Of a stretch of DNA of 44,448 nucleotides, positions 17,112 to 25,154 are shown one piece after another. Position 1 is the first letter of the stretch; the number at the start of each line of letters is the position of its first letter. The translations under genes and the position numbers were made by a program. The notes under the pieces are model-generated. The model was given only the letters and a program-made list of their open reading frames with translations. It searched no databases and had not been told where the DNA came from. The stretch is from an uncultured Allosphingosinicella sp. (GTDB lineage Bacteria > Pseudomonadota > Alphaproteobacteria > Sphingomonadales > Sphingomonadaceae), in NCBI GenBank assembly GCA_934539295.1, contig CAKTCN010000030.1, forward strand, positions 1 through 44,448, in the 5' to 3' direction.

Positions 17112-17648
17112 ATGAAGGTGAAACTGCCGCCCGCCATCGACCGCCTTTCGCTTCGGGAGAAGCGCCTGCTCGGCGTCGGTGCGCTGACGGTGCTGGCTTT
17201 CCTGGCCTATATGCTGGTGCCGGCCGGGGATGATGCCGGCGTCGAACTCGCGCAAGCGCCTGTGCCTGCCGCGGGAGTGTCGCCTGCTGCGACCTCCAGC
17301 CCTCCCGCCGTATCGGTGATGCCTGCTCCGGCCGCGTCGCCGGTCGCTCCGGCACCTGTACCGCCAGCGGCGCCGGCGTCGGCACCTGCCGCCGCAGCCG
17401 CAGCGTCCGGCGGCTTGGTGCTCCAGGGAGTGTTCGGCGGCAGCCCACGTGGCGGATCGGCGATCCTGCTGCTTCCCGGCGGCCAGCAAAGGCGCGTGCC
17501 GGTGGGCCGCGAGGTCGCGCCGGGCGTGACGCTGAAGTCCGTGGGATTCGACTATGTCATATTGGCGGGTCCGAACGGGGACCAGCGCCTGGAACTCCGG
17601 CGTGCAACCGTGCAGGCCGTGCCTGCCAACTCCACCGCAACTGAATAA
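17112..17648 (+). CDS. First GspC-like protein (T2SS inner-membrane HR-domain protein)
   Basis: This 178-residue protein has an N-terminal cytoplasmic stub, one transmembrane helix (about residues 20-36), a long Pro/Ala linker (about residues 45-98) and a C-terminal beta domain. The motif pattern GSAILLL...VPVGREVAPGVTLKSVGFDYV is shared with the GspC homology-region domain of the gene at 22432. GspC links the inner-membrane platform to the GspD secretin and helps choose cargo. Having two such proteins in one locus is unusual; this copy sits directly upstream of the putative cargo and receptor. It could instead be a GspN/P-like accessory protein. Confidence 0.75.
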   Translation: MKVKLPPAIDRLSLREKRLLGVGALTVLAFLAYMLVPAGDDAGVELAQAPVPAAGVSPAATSSPPAVSVMPAPAASPVAPAPVPPAAPASAPAAAAAASGGLVLQGVFGGSPRGGSAILLLPGGQQRRVPVGREVAPGVTLKSVGFDYVILAGPNGDQRLELRRATVQAVPANSTATE

Positions 17649-17714
17649 AGAAAAAGACGGGATCGGAAGGGGCGGCGCTAGAAAACCCTTTCGATAGAAT
17701 GATCTGAGTCGTTT

Positions 17715-17732
17715 ATTACAGAACGAAGACAG
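17715..17732 (-). promoter_or_regulatory. Pho-box-like site, minus orientation, upstream of the lipoprotein gene
   Basis: On the minus strand this reads CTGTCTT-CGTT-CTGTAAT: two half-sites on an 11-bp period, each matching six of seven bases of CTGTCAT. It is the best Pho-box match in the window. It points away from the lipoprotein gene and no minus-strand gene begins there, so it could be an auxiliary PhoB site for the promoter near 17782. Confidence 0.45.
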
Positions 17733-17781
17733 TCGATTGCCATCGAGATCCGGGGATCGACGCACTCACTACTGTGTTCGC

Positions 17782-17799
17782 CTGTAACATTACCATCAC
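17782..17799 (+). promoter_or_regulatory. Pho-box-like site in the lipoprotein-gene promoter region
   Basis: CTGTAAC-ATTA-CCATCAC has two half-sites (five of seven bases each against CTGTCAT and CTGTCAC) and an A/T-only 4-bp spacer, on the canonical 11-bp period. It ends 81 bases before the ATG at 17881, a suitable place for a -35-replacing activator site with a leader of about 60 bases. With the site at 17715-17732, two Pho-like sites fall in the 232-bp gap; the rest of the gap holds nothing else I recognise. Confidence 0.5.
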
Positions 17800-17880
17800 A
17801 GAACAACCCTAGCTGAAGCGCCAACGGAATCGCCCGAGCGATCCGGCAGCGCTTACCCAGACCACTAAGGGGGTTCTTTG

Positions 17881-19467
17881 ATGTCTACCTTGCGCACGGT
17901 TCTTCTGATCAGCACGCTCCTTCCGCTCGCCGCCTGCGGTGCCGACGATGTCGCATCGCCCGGCGAAGGCGTGATCGTCGCACCGCCGGCGCAGCCGGGC
18001 ACGCCTACGTCGCCGCCGCCCCCGCCGCCGCCTTCCTCCGGCCCGGCCGCCGACTGCCCGACCGGATTCGCTGACCAGGGCGTGATCGGCAATCACCGTG
18101 CCTGCCGCGTGCCGAACGCGATCGTCACCGATCTCGTCGTTCCCGCCCGCGCCGGCACCGCCTACATGCTGGCCGGCCGCGTAGATGTCGGCGTCGATGT
18201 CGGCGGTGCGGCGACCCCGCTGTCGACCGGCCGTTCGGCGATCCTGACCATCCAGCCGGGCGCGATCCTGTTCGGCAATGGCGGCGATGCCGACAACGAC
18301 TATCTGGTCGTCAACCGCGGATCGCGCATCAATGCGGTCGGCACCGCGACCAAGCCGATCATCTTCACCTCGCGTGAGAATGTCGCCGGCACCGCCACCG
18401 ACACCAGCCAGGGCCAGTGGGGCGGCATCATCCTTGCGGGCCGCGCACCGATCAGCAACTGCAACACCACCGTCGACGGCGGCACTGCGGGTTGCCAGAA
18501 CGTCGTCGAAGGCACCGGCAATGCGCTCTATGGCGGCGAGCTCGCCGGCGACAGCAGCGGCAATTTCCAGTATGTCCAGATCCGCTATTCGGGCGTCGCG
18601 ATCAGCACCAATAACGAGCTGCAGGGCCTGACGCTGGCCGGCACCGGTTCCGGCACCACCGTCGATCACATTCAGGTGCACAACAGCGCCGACGACGGCA
18701 TCGAAGTGTTCGGCGGCCGCAATAACGCCCGCTACCTGATCATGACCGGCACCGACGACGACGCACTTGATACCGACGTGGGCCACCAGGGCGCGTTCCA
18801 GTTCGTGCTGGCCGTGCAGCGCGCCGGCAATGGCAGCTCCGACCCGCGCGGCTTCGAAATTGACTCGAACGGCAGCGAGGATGCGCTCCCGCGCACCGAC
18901 TTCCGCGTCGCCAACTACACGCTCATCCAGCGCCTGACCGCCTCCACCCCGGCTAATGCCGCGGCCATCCACCTGCGCGGCGGTACCGATGCGACGCTGG
19001 TCAACGGCGTGGTCGTCCATTCGGGCAACAATTGCCTCAACATCGACGGCGCGGTGTCGGGTTCGACCCGCACCACCGTTCGTCCGGCCGACGCTGCGCT
19101 GGCCGATCGCGGTCCGCCGCAGTTCAATTCCAACTATTTCGCCTGCCAGGCGGCGGTCACCGACGACGGCAACGTCACGGCGGCGGAGATCCAGGCGGTG
19201 CTGTCGGGCGGCGCGAGCAGCGGCAACCAGCTTGCCGGCACGGCGGCCAATGCGGTCACCGGCACGTTCATCACCGGCAATACGGGCGTCACGCCGTTCA
19301 ACGCGTCGACGATCAACTTCGCGGGCCAGGGCTTCCTGGTGAACACCAGCTACATCGGCGCCGTCCGCGACGCCAACGACACCTGGTTCCGCGGCTGGAG
19401 CTGCGACTCGACGATCGCAAGCTTCGGCAGCTCGGCGACCTGCACGGCACTGCCGAACGGCGCCTGA
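17881..19467 (+). CDS. Surface lipoprotein with beta-helix-like repeats; candidate T2SS substrate
   Basis: This 528-residue protein begins with a lipoprotein signal peptide whose lipobox LAAC places the acylated cysteine at residue 19, followed by Gly-Ala, not an inner-membrane Asp retention signal. A proline-rich tether (about residues 35-52) leads into repeats rich in G, N, D and T, such as LTIQPGAILFGNGG and DDGIEVFGGRNNARYL, which suggest a right-handed beta-helix. About nine cysteines after the lipobox suggest disulfides and thus a periplasmic or exterior location. AAGGGGG precedes the ATG. It lies between the first GspC-like protein and a TonB receptor, ahead of the secretion genes. The specific function is unknown; export by the adjacent system is inferred. 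Confidence 0.82.
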   Translation: MSTLRTVLLISTLLPLAACGADDVASPGEGVIVAPPAQPGTPTSPPPPPPPSSGPAADCPTGFADQGVIGNHRACRVPNAIVTDLVVPARAGTAYMLAGRVDVGVDVGGAATPLSTGRSAILTIQPGAILFGNGGDADNDYLVVNRGSRINAVGTATKPIIFTSRENVAGTATDTSQGQWGGIILAGRAPISNCNTTVDGGTAGCQNVVEGTGNALYGGELAGDSSGNFQYVQIRYSGVAISTNNELQGLTLAGTGSGTTVDHIQVHNSADDGIEVFGGRNNARYLIMTGTDDDALDTDVGHQGAFQFVLAVQRAGNGSSDPRGFEIDSNGSEDALPRTDFRVANYTLIQRLTASTPANAAAIHLRGGTDATLVNGVVVHSGNNCLNIDGAVSGSTRTTVRPADAALADRGPPQFNSNYFACQAAVTDDGNVTAAEIQAVLSGGASSGNQLAGTAANAVTGTFITGNTGVTPFNASTINFAGQGFLVNTSYIGAVRDANDTWFRGWSCDSTIASFGSSATCTALPNGA

Positions 19468-19549
19468 CCTGCCTCAACGTAGCGGGGCGGTGCGCAAGGG
19501 GGTGCGCGCCGTCCCGTCCGTTTGCTGGACCCTTTCACTGGAAGCCGTC

Positions 19550-22225
19550 ATGAAAACACCGCTCGCGCTGGGCTCGGCCCTTCTCTTCACCACCTTCCTG
19601 ACCATGCCGGCCTTTGCGCAAGGGTCGGCACCCGCCGCCCCGGCCTCGCCCGCAGGCGCGACGCCGATCGGCGACGATCCGTCGCAGGAGGAAGAGGTCG
19701 AGATCTCCGTGCCGGGCGGCGGCGGTGACGAGATCGTGATCACCGGCACGCGCGGCGCCAATATCGTGCGCAGCACGCCGGAGATCGTCTCCGTGCTCAG
19801 CAATGCCGACATCGCCCGCACCGGCGAGGGCGACATTGCCGGCGCGCTCCAGCGCGTGACCGGCCTCAGCGTCGTCGGCGACGGGTTCGTCTATGTGCGC
19901 GGCCTCGGCGACCGTTATTCGCTGTCGCTGCTCAACGGCTCGCCGCTGCCCTCGCCCGAGCCGCTGCGCCGCGTGGTGCCGCTCGACATCTTCCCCAGCC
20001 GCATCGTCGCCAGCGCGCTGGTGCAGAAAAGCTATTCGCCCAATTATCCGGGCGAGTTCGGCGGCGGCGTGATCAACCTCACCACCACCGCGACCCCGCG
20101 CGAGCCCTTCTTCCAGGCCGGCGTGTCAGTCGGCGGCGACAGCGAGACGACGGCGCGGCTCGGTTATACCTACTACGGCAGCGAAACCGATTTCCTCGGC
20201 TACGATGACGGCGTCCGCGATATCTCGGGCGCGATCGAGCAGGCCGGCCGTGCGGGCCTCGACGTCACCAACGTCGACGACATCACGGCCCTGTCCAATG
20301 CCGAGACCACGTTGCTCCAGCGCAACCGCGACATCCCCGCGAACTTCAGCGCCGATTTCAGCGCAGGATCGCGATCGGACATACGTGGCGCCACCGTGGG
20401 CGTGATCGCCAGCGGCGGCTACAGCTCGACCTGGCAGGTGCGCGACGCGCTGCAACAGTCCACGACCAGCGTCACCGGCGCGATCGAGGAGGAATTCCGC
20501 ACCGTCCTCACCGACAACCGCATCCTGGTGAACGGCCTGATCGGCATCGGTGCGGAGATCGGCGATCACCGTATCCGCCTCACCAACGTCTACATTCACG
20601 ACACGGTGAAGCAGAGCCGGCTTGCCGGTGGTTATAATATCAACGTCACCGGCGTGCCGCTGGCGGGGCAGCCCGCGCCGCAGCTGGAGCAGAACACCTC
20701 GTGGTTCGAGCGCGAGTTGTACGACCTCCAGGGCGTGGCCGAACTCGATTTCGGCGCCGTTGATCTCGACCTGCGCGGTACCTGGGCCAAGACGCGCCGC
20801 GACTCGCCGTACGAGCGTTATTTCGGCTACACCTACAATCCCGAGATCGGCGACTATCAGAACCGCCTGACCGGATCGGATTCCGAGTCCGCGACAATCG
20901 CGTTCAGCGAACTCGACGAGGAAGTGATCGCGGGCGGGGCCGACCTCAGTTATCGCCTGCCGTTCGAACGCGCGGTGACGCTGACGGCGGGTTACGCATA
21001 CACCGACACCGACCGCACATCGTCGCGCTACTTCTTCCGTTTCCGCGGGCCGGGCGGCAACAATATCGACCCGCTCGTGTCGCAGCTGCGCCCCGACTAT
21101 CTGCTCTCCGATTATACGATCCGCACCTATGGCATCGAACTCGACAACCAGTCGGCTTCGCAGGCAGCCGCGCTGTACGACGCGACGCTCAGGATTCACG
21201 CCGGCTATGCCATGGCCGAAGGTGAACTTACCGAAGACCTGCGCCTTTCGGGCGGCGTGCGGTACGAGACCGCCGACCAGACGATTTCGGCCGGCACCTT
21301 CTCGCGCACCTTGTCGAACGACTACTTCCTGCCGGCGGCGACGCTGACCTGGAATGCGCGCCCCGACGTGCAATTCCGCCTGAGCGGGTCGAAGACCATC
21401 GCCCGGCCGCAGTTCCGCGAACTCGCGCCGCAACTCTACCAGGATTTCACGTCGGATCGCGAGTTCATCGGCAATCCGTTCCTGGAGGACAGCCAGCTCT
21501 ACAATGCGGATGCGCGCGTGGAATGGTATCTCGGCCGCGACCAGCGCGTCAGCCTCGCCGGCTTCTACAAGAAGATCGACAATCCGATCGAAGCGGTCGC
21601 CTTCTTCCAGCCCGACGGCACGCTCCAGACCGGCTTTTCCAACGCACCGGAGGCGCAACTGTTCGGTGCAGAGGTCGAGGCCCAGAAATATGTCCCGCTG
21701 GACGATTTCGGCACCGGGTTCGCCAACAAGCGACTGGTCCTGATCGGCAACTATACGTTCACCAATTCGGAACTGCGTGTGGGTGACGAGCAGGCGATCA
21801 GCCCGATCGTCGGCGCCACCTTGTCGCCGACGCCGATCGCGGCCAACCTGATCTTCCCGGACGGCGCGCCGCTGGCGGGCCAGTCGGATCACCTCGTCAA
21901 TCTCCAGATCGGCGTCGAGGATACGGAGCGTCTTTCCCAGGCGACGATCATGTTCACTTATGCCAGCGACCGCGTCACCAATCGCGGCCCGGTCTCGTCG
22001 GGCGTGCGCCTGCCGGACCTGGAGGAGCGTCCAGGCATCCGCCTCGACTTCGTGGCGCGCGAGGAATGGCAGTTCGGCGGCGTGCCCGTGGAGGTGAAGT
22101 TCGAGGCCCGCAATCTGACCGGCACCCGCTACCGCGAGTTCCAACAGTTCGACAGCGGCTCAATCGAGATCAACACTTTCGACGTCGGTACCAGCTTCAG
22201 CCTCGGTGCTTCCGTCAAGTTCTGA
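19550..22225 (+). CDS. TonB-dependent receptor paired with the lipoprotein
   Basis: This 891-residue outer-membrane receptor has a signal peptide ending MPAFAQ, a Pro/Ala and acidic spacer, and a TonB-box-like DEIVITGTR. The plug domain has the distinctive subclass motifs VRGLGDRYS, LNGSPLPSPEP, VPLDIFPS and SPNYPGEFGGGVINL near residues 120-190, and the beta-barrel ends in a terminal phenylalanine (GASVKF). The ATG at 19550 is chosen for the signal peptide, and GGAAG lies eight bases upstream. It begins 82 bases after the lipoprotein gene and probably shares its transcript, so a lipoprotein-receptor partnership is likely. The imported ligand is not visible; a phosphorus-containing compound would fit the context. 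Confidence 0.9.
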   Translation: MKTPLALGSALLFTTFLTMPAFAQGSAPAAPASPAGATPIGDDPSQEEEVEISVPGGGGDEIVITGTRGANIVRSTPEIVSVLSNADIARTGEGDIAGALQRVTGLSVVGDGFVYVRGLGDRYSLSLLNGSPLPSPEPLRRVVPLDIFPSRIVASALVQKSYSPNYPGEFGGGVINLTTTATPREPFFQAGVSVGGDSETTARLGYTYYGSETDFLGYDDGVRDISGAIEQAGRAGLDVTNVDDITALSNAETTLLQRNRDIPANFSADFSAGSRSDIRGATVGVIASGGYSSTWQVRDALQQSTTSVTGAIEEEFRTVLTDNRILVNGLIGIGAEIGDHRIRLTNVYIHDTVKQSRLAGGYNINVTGVPLAGQPAPQLEQNTSWFERELYDLQGVAELDFGAVDLDLRGTWAKTRRDSPYERYFGYTYNPEIGDYQNRLTGSDSESATIAFSELDEEVIAGGADLSYRLPFERAVTLTAGYAYTDTDRTSSRYFFRFRGPGGNNIDPLVSQLRPDYLLSDYTIRTYGIELDNQSASQAAALYDATLRIHAGYAMAEGELTEDLRLSGGVRYETADQTISAGTFSRTLSNDYFLPAATLTWNARPDVQFRLSGSKTIARPQFRELAPQLYQDFTSDREFIGNPFLEDSQLYNADARVEWYLGRDQRVSLAGFYKKIDNPIEAVAFFQPDGTLQTGFSNAPEAQLFGAEVEAQKYVPLDDFGTGFANKRLVLIGNYTFTNSELRVGDEQAISPIVGATLSPTPIAANLIFPDGAPLAGQSDHLVNLQIGVEDTERLSQATIMFTYASDRVTNRGPVSSGVRLPDLEERPGIRLDFVAREEWQFGGVPVEVKFEARNLTGTRYREFQQFDSGSIEINTFDVGTSFSLGASVKF

Positions 22226-22258
22226 TCCTCGCTGGGCAACGGACGCTTCATTCAACGT

Positions 22259-22290
22259 CCCGGCGGACGCGCTCAGGCGCGCCCGCCGGG
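22259..22290 (+). terminator. Strong hairpin after the receptor gene (partial terminator or mRNA end)
   Basis: A 14-bp stem with one mismatch (CCCGGCGGACGCGC / GCGCGCCCGCCGGG) closes a TCAG tetraloop 33 bases after the receptor stop. No T-tract follows, so full intrinsic termination is doubtful; it may stabilise the upstream transcript or attenuate read-through into gspC. The rest of the 206-bp gap up to 22432 shows no other clear site. Confidence 0.6.
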
Positions 22291-22431
22291 GCTTCGGATC
22301 GGCGAAGTGATTGAATCGCCGACTTATTCTTTCGGCCAATTGTTTAAGCAGGCCGAAACAAACACGTCACAAAACAGAAGTTTACTTGTCATCCGGCGAG
22401 GCTAATCATCGGCCTCGCCCGGGAGTCTAAC

Positions 22432-23034
22432 ATGCGTATCGCTTTGGATCCGCGGGCGCGCCGGTTGCTTCGGCGCGTCCCGCATACGAACGTCTACACG
22501 GCTGCGGAGCTTGCGCTCCTGAGCTTGCTTGCCATTCAGTGCGCCCGGCTGGTTTGGACTGCCCTGACGCCCGTGGGCCCGGTCGGCGACTGGCGCGCGG
22601 CTGACACGCTGCGGCCCTTGCCCCAGGCTTCCGTCGAACTGCTGGGCAGTTTCGATCCCTTCTTCCGCATGGCTGCCGCGTCCGGACCTGCCGTGGTCAC
22701 GGCGCTCGAAATCAAGCTGTTCGGCGTTCGCGAGGACCGCGCCACCGGCCGCGGATCGGCAATCGTCGGCACCCCTGACGGCGTCCAGAAAAGCTATGCC
22801 GTGGGGGAGGAGATCATGCCGGGCGTGACGCTGACTGCCGTGCGGTTCGACGGTGTCACCATCACGCGCAACGGCGCCGAGGAGCAGGTGTATCTCGACC
22901 AGTCGACGCCTGCCGACGTCGCCGCACCGCAGGGACAGGTTGCGCCCCCGCCGTCGCCTGTTACCCAGCCGGTGCTGCCGACGCCCGCACCTCAACCGGC
23001 ACCGCCTCCGACGCCGACGGGGGCGCCACGATAA
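22432..23034 (+). CDS. gspC: Type II secretion protein GspC
   Basis: This 200-residue bitopic inner-membrane protein has a transmembrane helix at about residues 24-43. A periplasmic homology-region domain (about residues 100-165) carries GSAIVGTPDG, YAVGEEIMPGVTL and VRFDGVTI, and the tail is proline-rich in place of a PDZ domain. GspC bridges the GspL/M/F platform and the GspD secretin. It is the first gene of an unbroken operon, and its stop overlaps the gspD start (TAATG). Confidence 0.88.
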   Translation: MRIALDPRARRLLRRVPHTNVYTAAELALLSLLAIQCARLVWTALTPVGPVGDWRAADTLRPLPQASVELLGSFDPFFRMAAASGPAVVTALEIKLFGVREDRATGRGSAIVGTPDGVQKSYAVGEEIMPGVTLTAVRFDGVTITRNGAEEQVYLDQSTPADVAAPQGQVAPPPSPVTQPVLPTPAPQPAPPPTPTGAPR

Positions 23035-25154
23035 TGAAGCGCTTCCTGGGTTTCGTGATTGCCGCCGCGCTCGTCGCCACGCCGGCGCAGGCGCAATATG
23101 TGCTGAACCTTCGCGATGCGGACGTGCGCGCCTTTATCGAGGATGCAGCGCGGGTGACCGGCCGCACTTTCATCATGGACGCGGCCGTGCAGGGCAAGGT
23201 GTCGGTAGTGACCGAACGGCCGCTGTCTCGATCCGAATATTTTGAGCTGTTCCTGGCCACGCTGCGCGCCAACGGCCTGGTCGCCGTGCCGATCGCGGGC
23301 GGTGCGTTCCGCATTCAGCCGGTCGCCACTGCTGCGACCAGCGCGTCGCGCGTGCGGACCGGCAGCCCGAACGGCTTCATCACCGAGATATTCCGCCTGC
23401 GCAGCATCGAAGGTCCGGCGGCGGCCGAAGCGGTGCGTCCGCTGGTCAGCCGCGAAGGCTCCGTCACCTCCAGCCGCAACTCGGTTGTGGTCGCCGACTT
23501 TGCCGACAATGTCGCGCGCATCCGCGCCATCATCGCGTCCATCGACCGTGACACGTCTTCGGCGCGGATCGTGCCGCTTCAGAATGCCGGCGCGCGCGAG
23601 ATTGCGGCGGCACTCGCGGCGCTCGGCGGCGAGGGTGGCCGCGTCTCGGTGGTCCCGATCGACAGCTCGAACGCCATCGCGATCCGCGGCGATGCCGCCA
23701 CCGTGCAGAACTTCGTGGAGATCGCCCGCGACCTCGACGTGCGCGCCGCCAGCGGCACCGAGGTGCGGGTCATTTTCCTCGAACATGCCGATGCCGAACA
23801 GATCCTGCCGGTGATCCAGCAGCTGCTCGGGCAATCATCGTCCGGTCCCACCACCAGCGGCATCACTCGCCCGGCTACGCGCAGCACGTCGACCGGCTCG
23901 AGCGGCACCGATAGCCCGCCGCTCCAGGCGCCCGCGCCTGTCGCATCCGTGTCGTCCGGTGGGGGCAGCGGCGCCAGCGTGTTCGGCGGGCGCCCGGCGG
24001 TCGTGACCCGTTTCGAGGGCGCCAATGCCATCGTCATCGCGGCGCCGACCGAACTGCAGCGCCAATTGGGCGAGGTCGTCCGACAACTCGACACGCGCCA
24101 GCAGCAGGTGCTGGTCGAGGCGGTGATCGTCGAAATTTCGGAGACGGCGGCCAATCGCCTGGGCGTGCAATTGCTTCTCGCCGGGCTGGAGGGCAGCAAC
24201 ATCCCGTTCGCGGTCACCAATTACTCGAACGCGTCGCCGCCGATCCTCGACATCGCCGCACCGATCCTCGCGCGCGAGATCGGCCTCAGCGGCAATGACG
24301 ACGATGGCGACGATGGTGATGACGACACGCCCAGTGGTGGGATCAGCGACGCGCTGAACGAACGCGCGCTCACCGCGCTCGGTGCCAGCGGCAGCTTCGC
24401 CGGCCTGGCGGTGCGATCGGGCAATGCGATCCTCGGTGCCATCGTGAACGCGGTGAAGTCGGACTCGAACTCGAACCTGCTCGCCACCCCTTCGGTCATG
24501 ACGCTCAACAACCGCGAGGCGCATTTCCTGGCCGGACAGGAAATTCCAGTGACTACCGGCGAGGCGCTGTCCGACAATTTCGACAATGCCTTCCGCACCG
24601 TGCAGCGGCAGAATGTCGGCATCACCCTCGACGTCAGGCCGCAGGTCAATGCGTCGGGCGCGATCCGTCTCGACATCCGGCAGGAAGTGAGCTCGATCGC
24701 CGGGCCGGTTTCGACCAACTCGGCCGACCTCATCGTCAACAAGCGCGAGATCGAATCCACCATCACGGTGCAGGATGGGGAGATCGCGGCGCTCGGCGGC
24801 CTGCTCAACGACAATGAGCGGCGCACGATCGAACGCATCCCCTTCCTCGGCGACATTCCTGTGATCGGCAACCTGTTCAAGTCGAAGGGGCGCCAGCGCG
24901 AGAAGACCAACCTGATGGTCTTCATCCGCCCCACCATCATGCGCAACGCGGACGATACGCGCGCCATGACCGCGCGCCGATACGACACGATCCGCAACCA
25001 GCAGTTGATCGGCAACCCGAACGTGGAGCCGAGCATCGACCAGCTGGTGCGCGATTACATGGGCACGGTGCCGCCGCGCGTCGTTCCGCAACAGCCGAGC
25101 GACCTGGTCATCGCGCCCGTTCCGATCCCGCCCAGCGAGGTGCCCCGGCAATGA
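23034..25154 (+). CDS. gspD: Type II secretion secretin GspD
   Basis: This 706-residue protein forms the outer-membrane secretin channel. A signal peptide (residues 1-21) is followed by periplasmic N0 (about 22-95) and N1-N3 repeats. A Ser/Gly/Pro-rich linker (about 265-325) interrupts N3, and the secretin core runs to about residue 630 with IPFLGDIPVIGNLFKSK and NLMVFIRPTIM. An acidic insert of mostly Asp and Gly (about residues 420-432) interrupts the core, probably in a loop, and is unusual. The C-terminal tail may be the S-domain that binds a pilotin. It overlaps gspE by four bases. Confidence 0.95.
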   Translation: MKRFLGFVIAAALVATPAQAQYVLNLRDADVRAFIEDAARVTGRTFIMDAAVQGKVSVVTERPLSRSEYFELFLATLRANGLVAVPIAGGAFRIQPVATAATSASRVRTGSPNGFITEIFRLRSIEGPAAAEAVRPLVSREGSVTSSRNSVVVADFADNVARIRAIIASIDRDTSSARIVPLQNAGAREIAAALAALGGEGGRVSVVPIDSSNAIAIRGDAATVQNFVEIARDLDVRAASGTEVRVIFLEHADAEQILPVIQQLLGQSSSGPTTSGITRPATRSTSTGSSGTDSPPLQAPAPVASVSSGGGSGASVFGGRPAVVTRFEGANAIVIAAPTELQRQLGEVVRQLDTRQQQVLVEAVIVEISETAANRLGVQLLLAGLEGSNIPFAVTNYSNASPPILDIAAPILAREIGLSGNDDDGDDGDDDTPSGGISDALNERALTALGASGSFAGLAVRSGNAILGAIVNAVKSDSNSNLLATPSVMTLNNREAHFLAGQEIPVTTGEALSDNFDNAFRTVQRQNVGITLDVRPQVNASGAIRLDIRQEVSSIAGPVSTNSADLIVNKREIESTITVQDGEIAALGGLLNDNERRTIERIPFLGDIPVIGNLFKSKGRQREKTNLMVFIRPTIMRNADDTRAMTARRYDTIRNQQLIGNPNVEPSIDQLVRDYMGTVPPRVVPQQPSDLVIAPVPIPPSEVPRQ

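Noticed and set aside
17809..19020. 403-codon antisense frame over the lipoprotein gene
   Set aside because: Opposite-strand artefact; the plus-strand frame has a ribosome binding site, lipobox and repeat structure.
20126..22144. 672-codon antisense open frame across the second TonB receptor
   Set aside because: Shadow of the receptor frame; no ribosome binding site, signal or motif, and composition typical of reversed GC-rich codons.
22409..22415. TTGTCAT-like half-site upstream of gspC at 22432
   Set aside because: The partner positions 11 bp before and after match poorly; chance is likely for a single 7-mer. Position is approximate.
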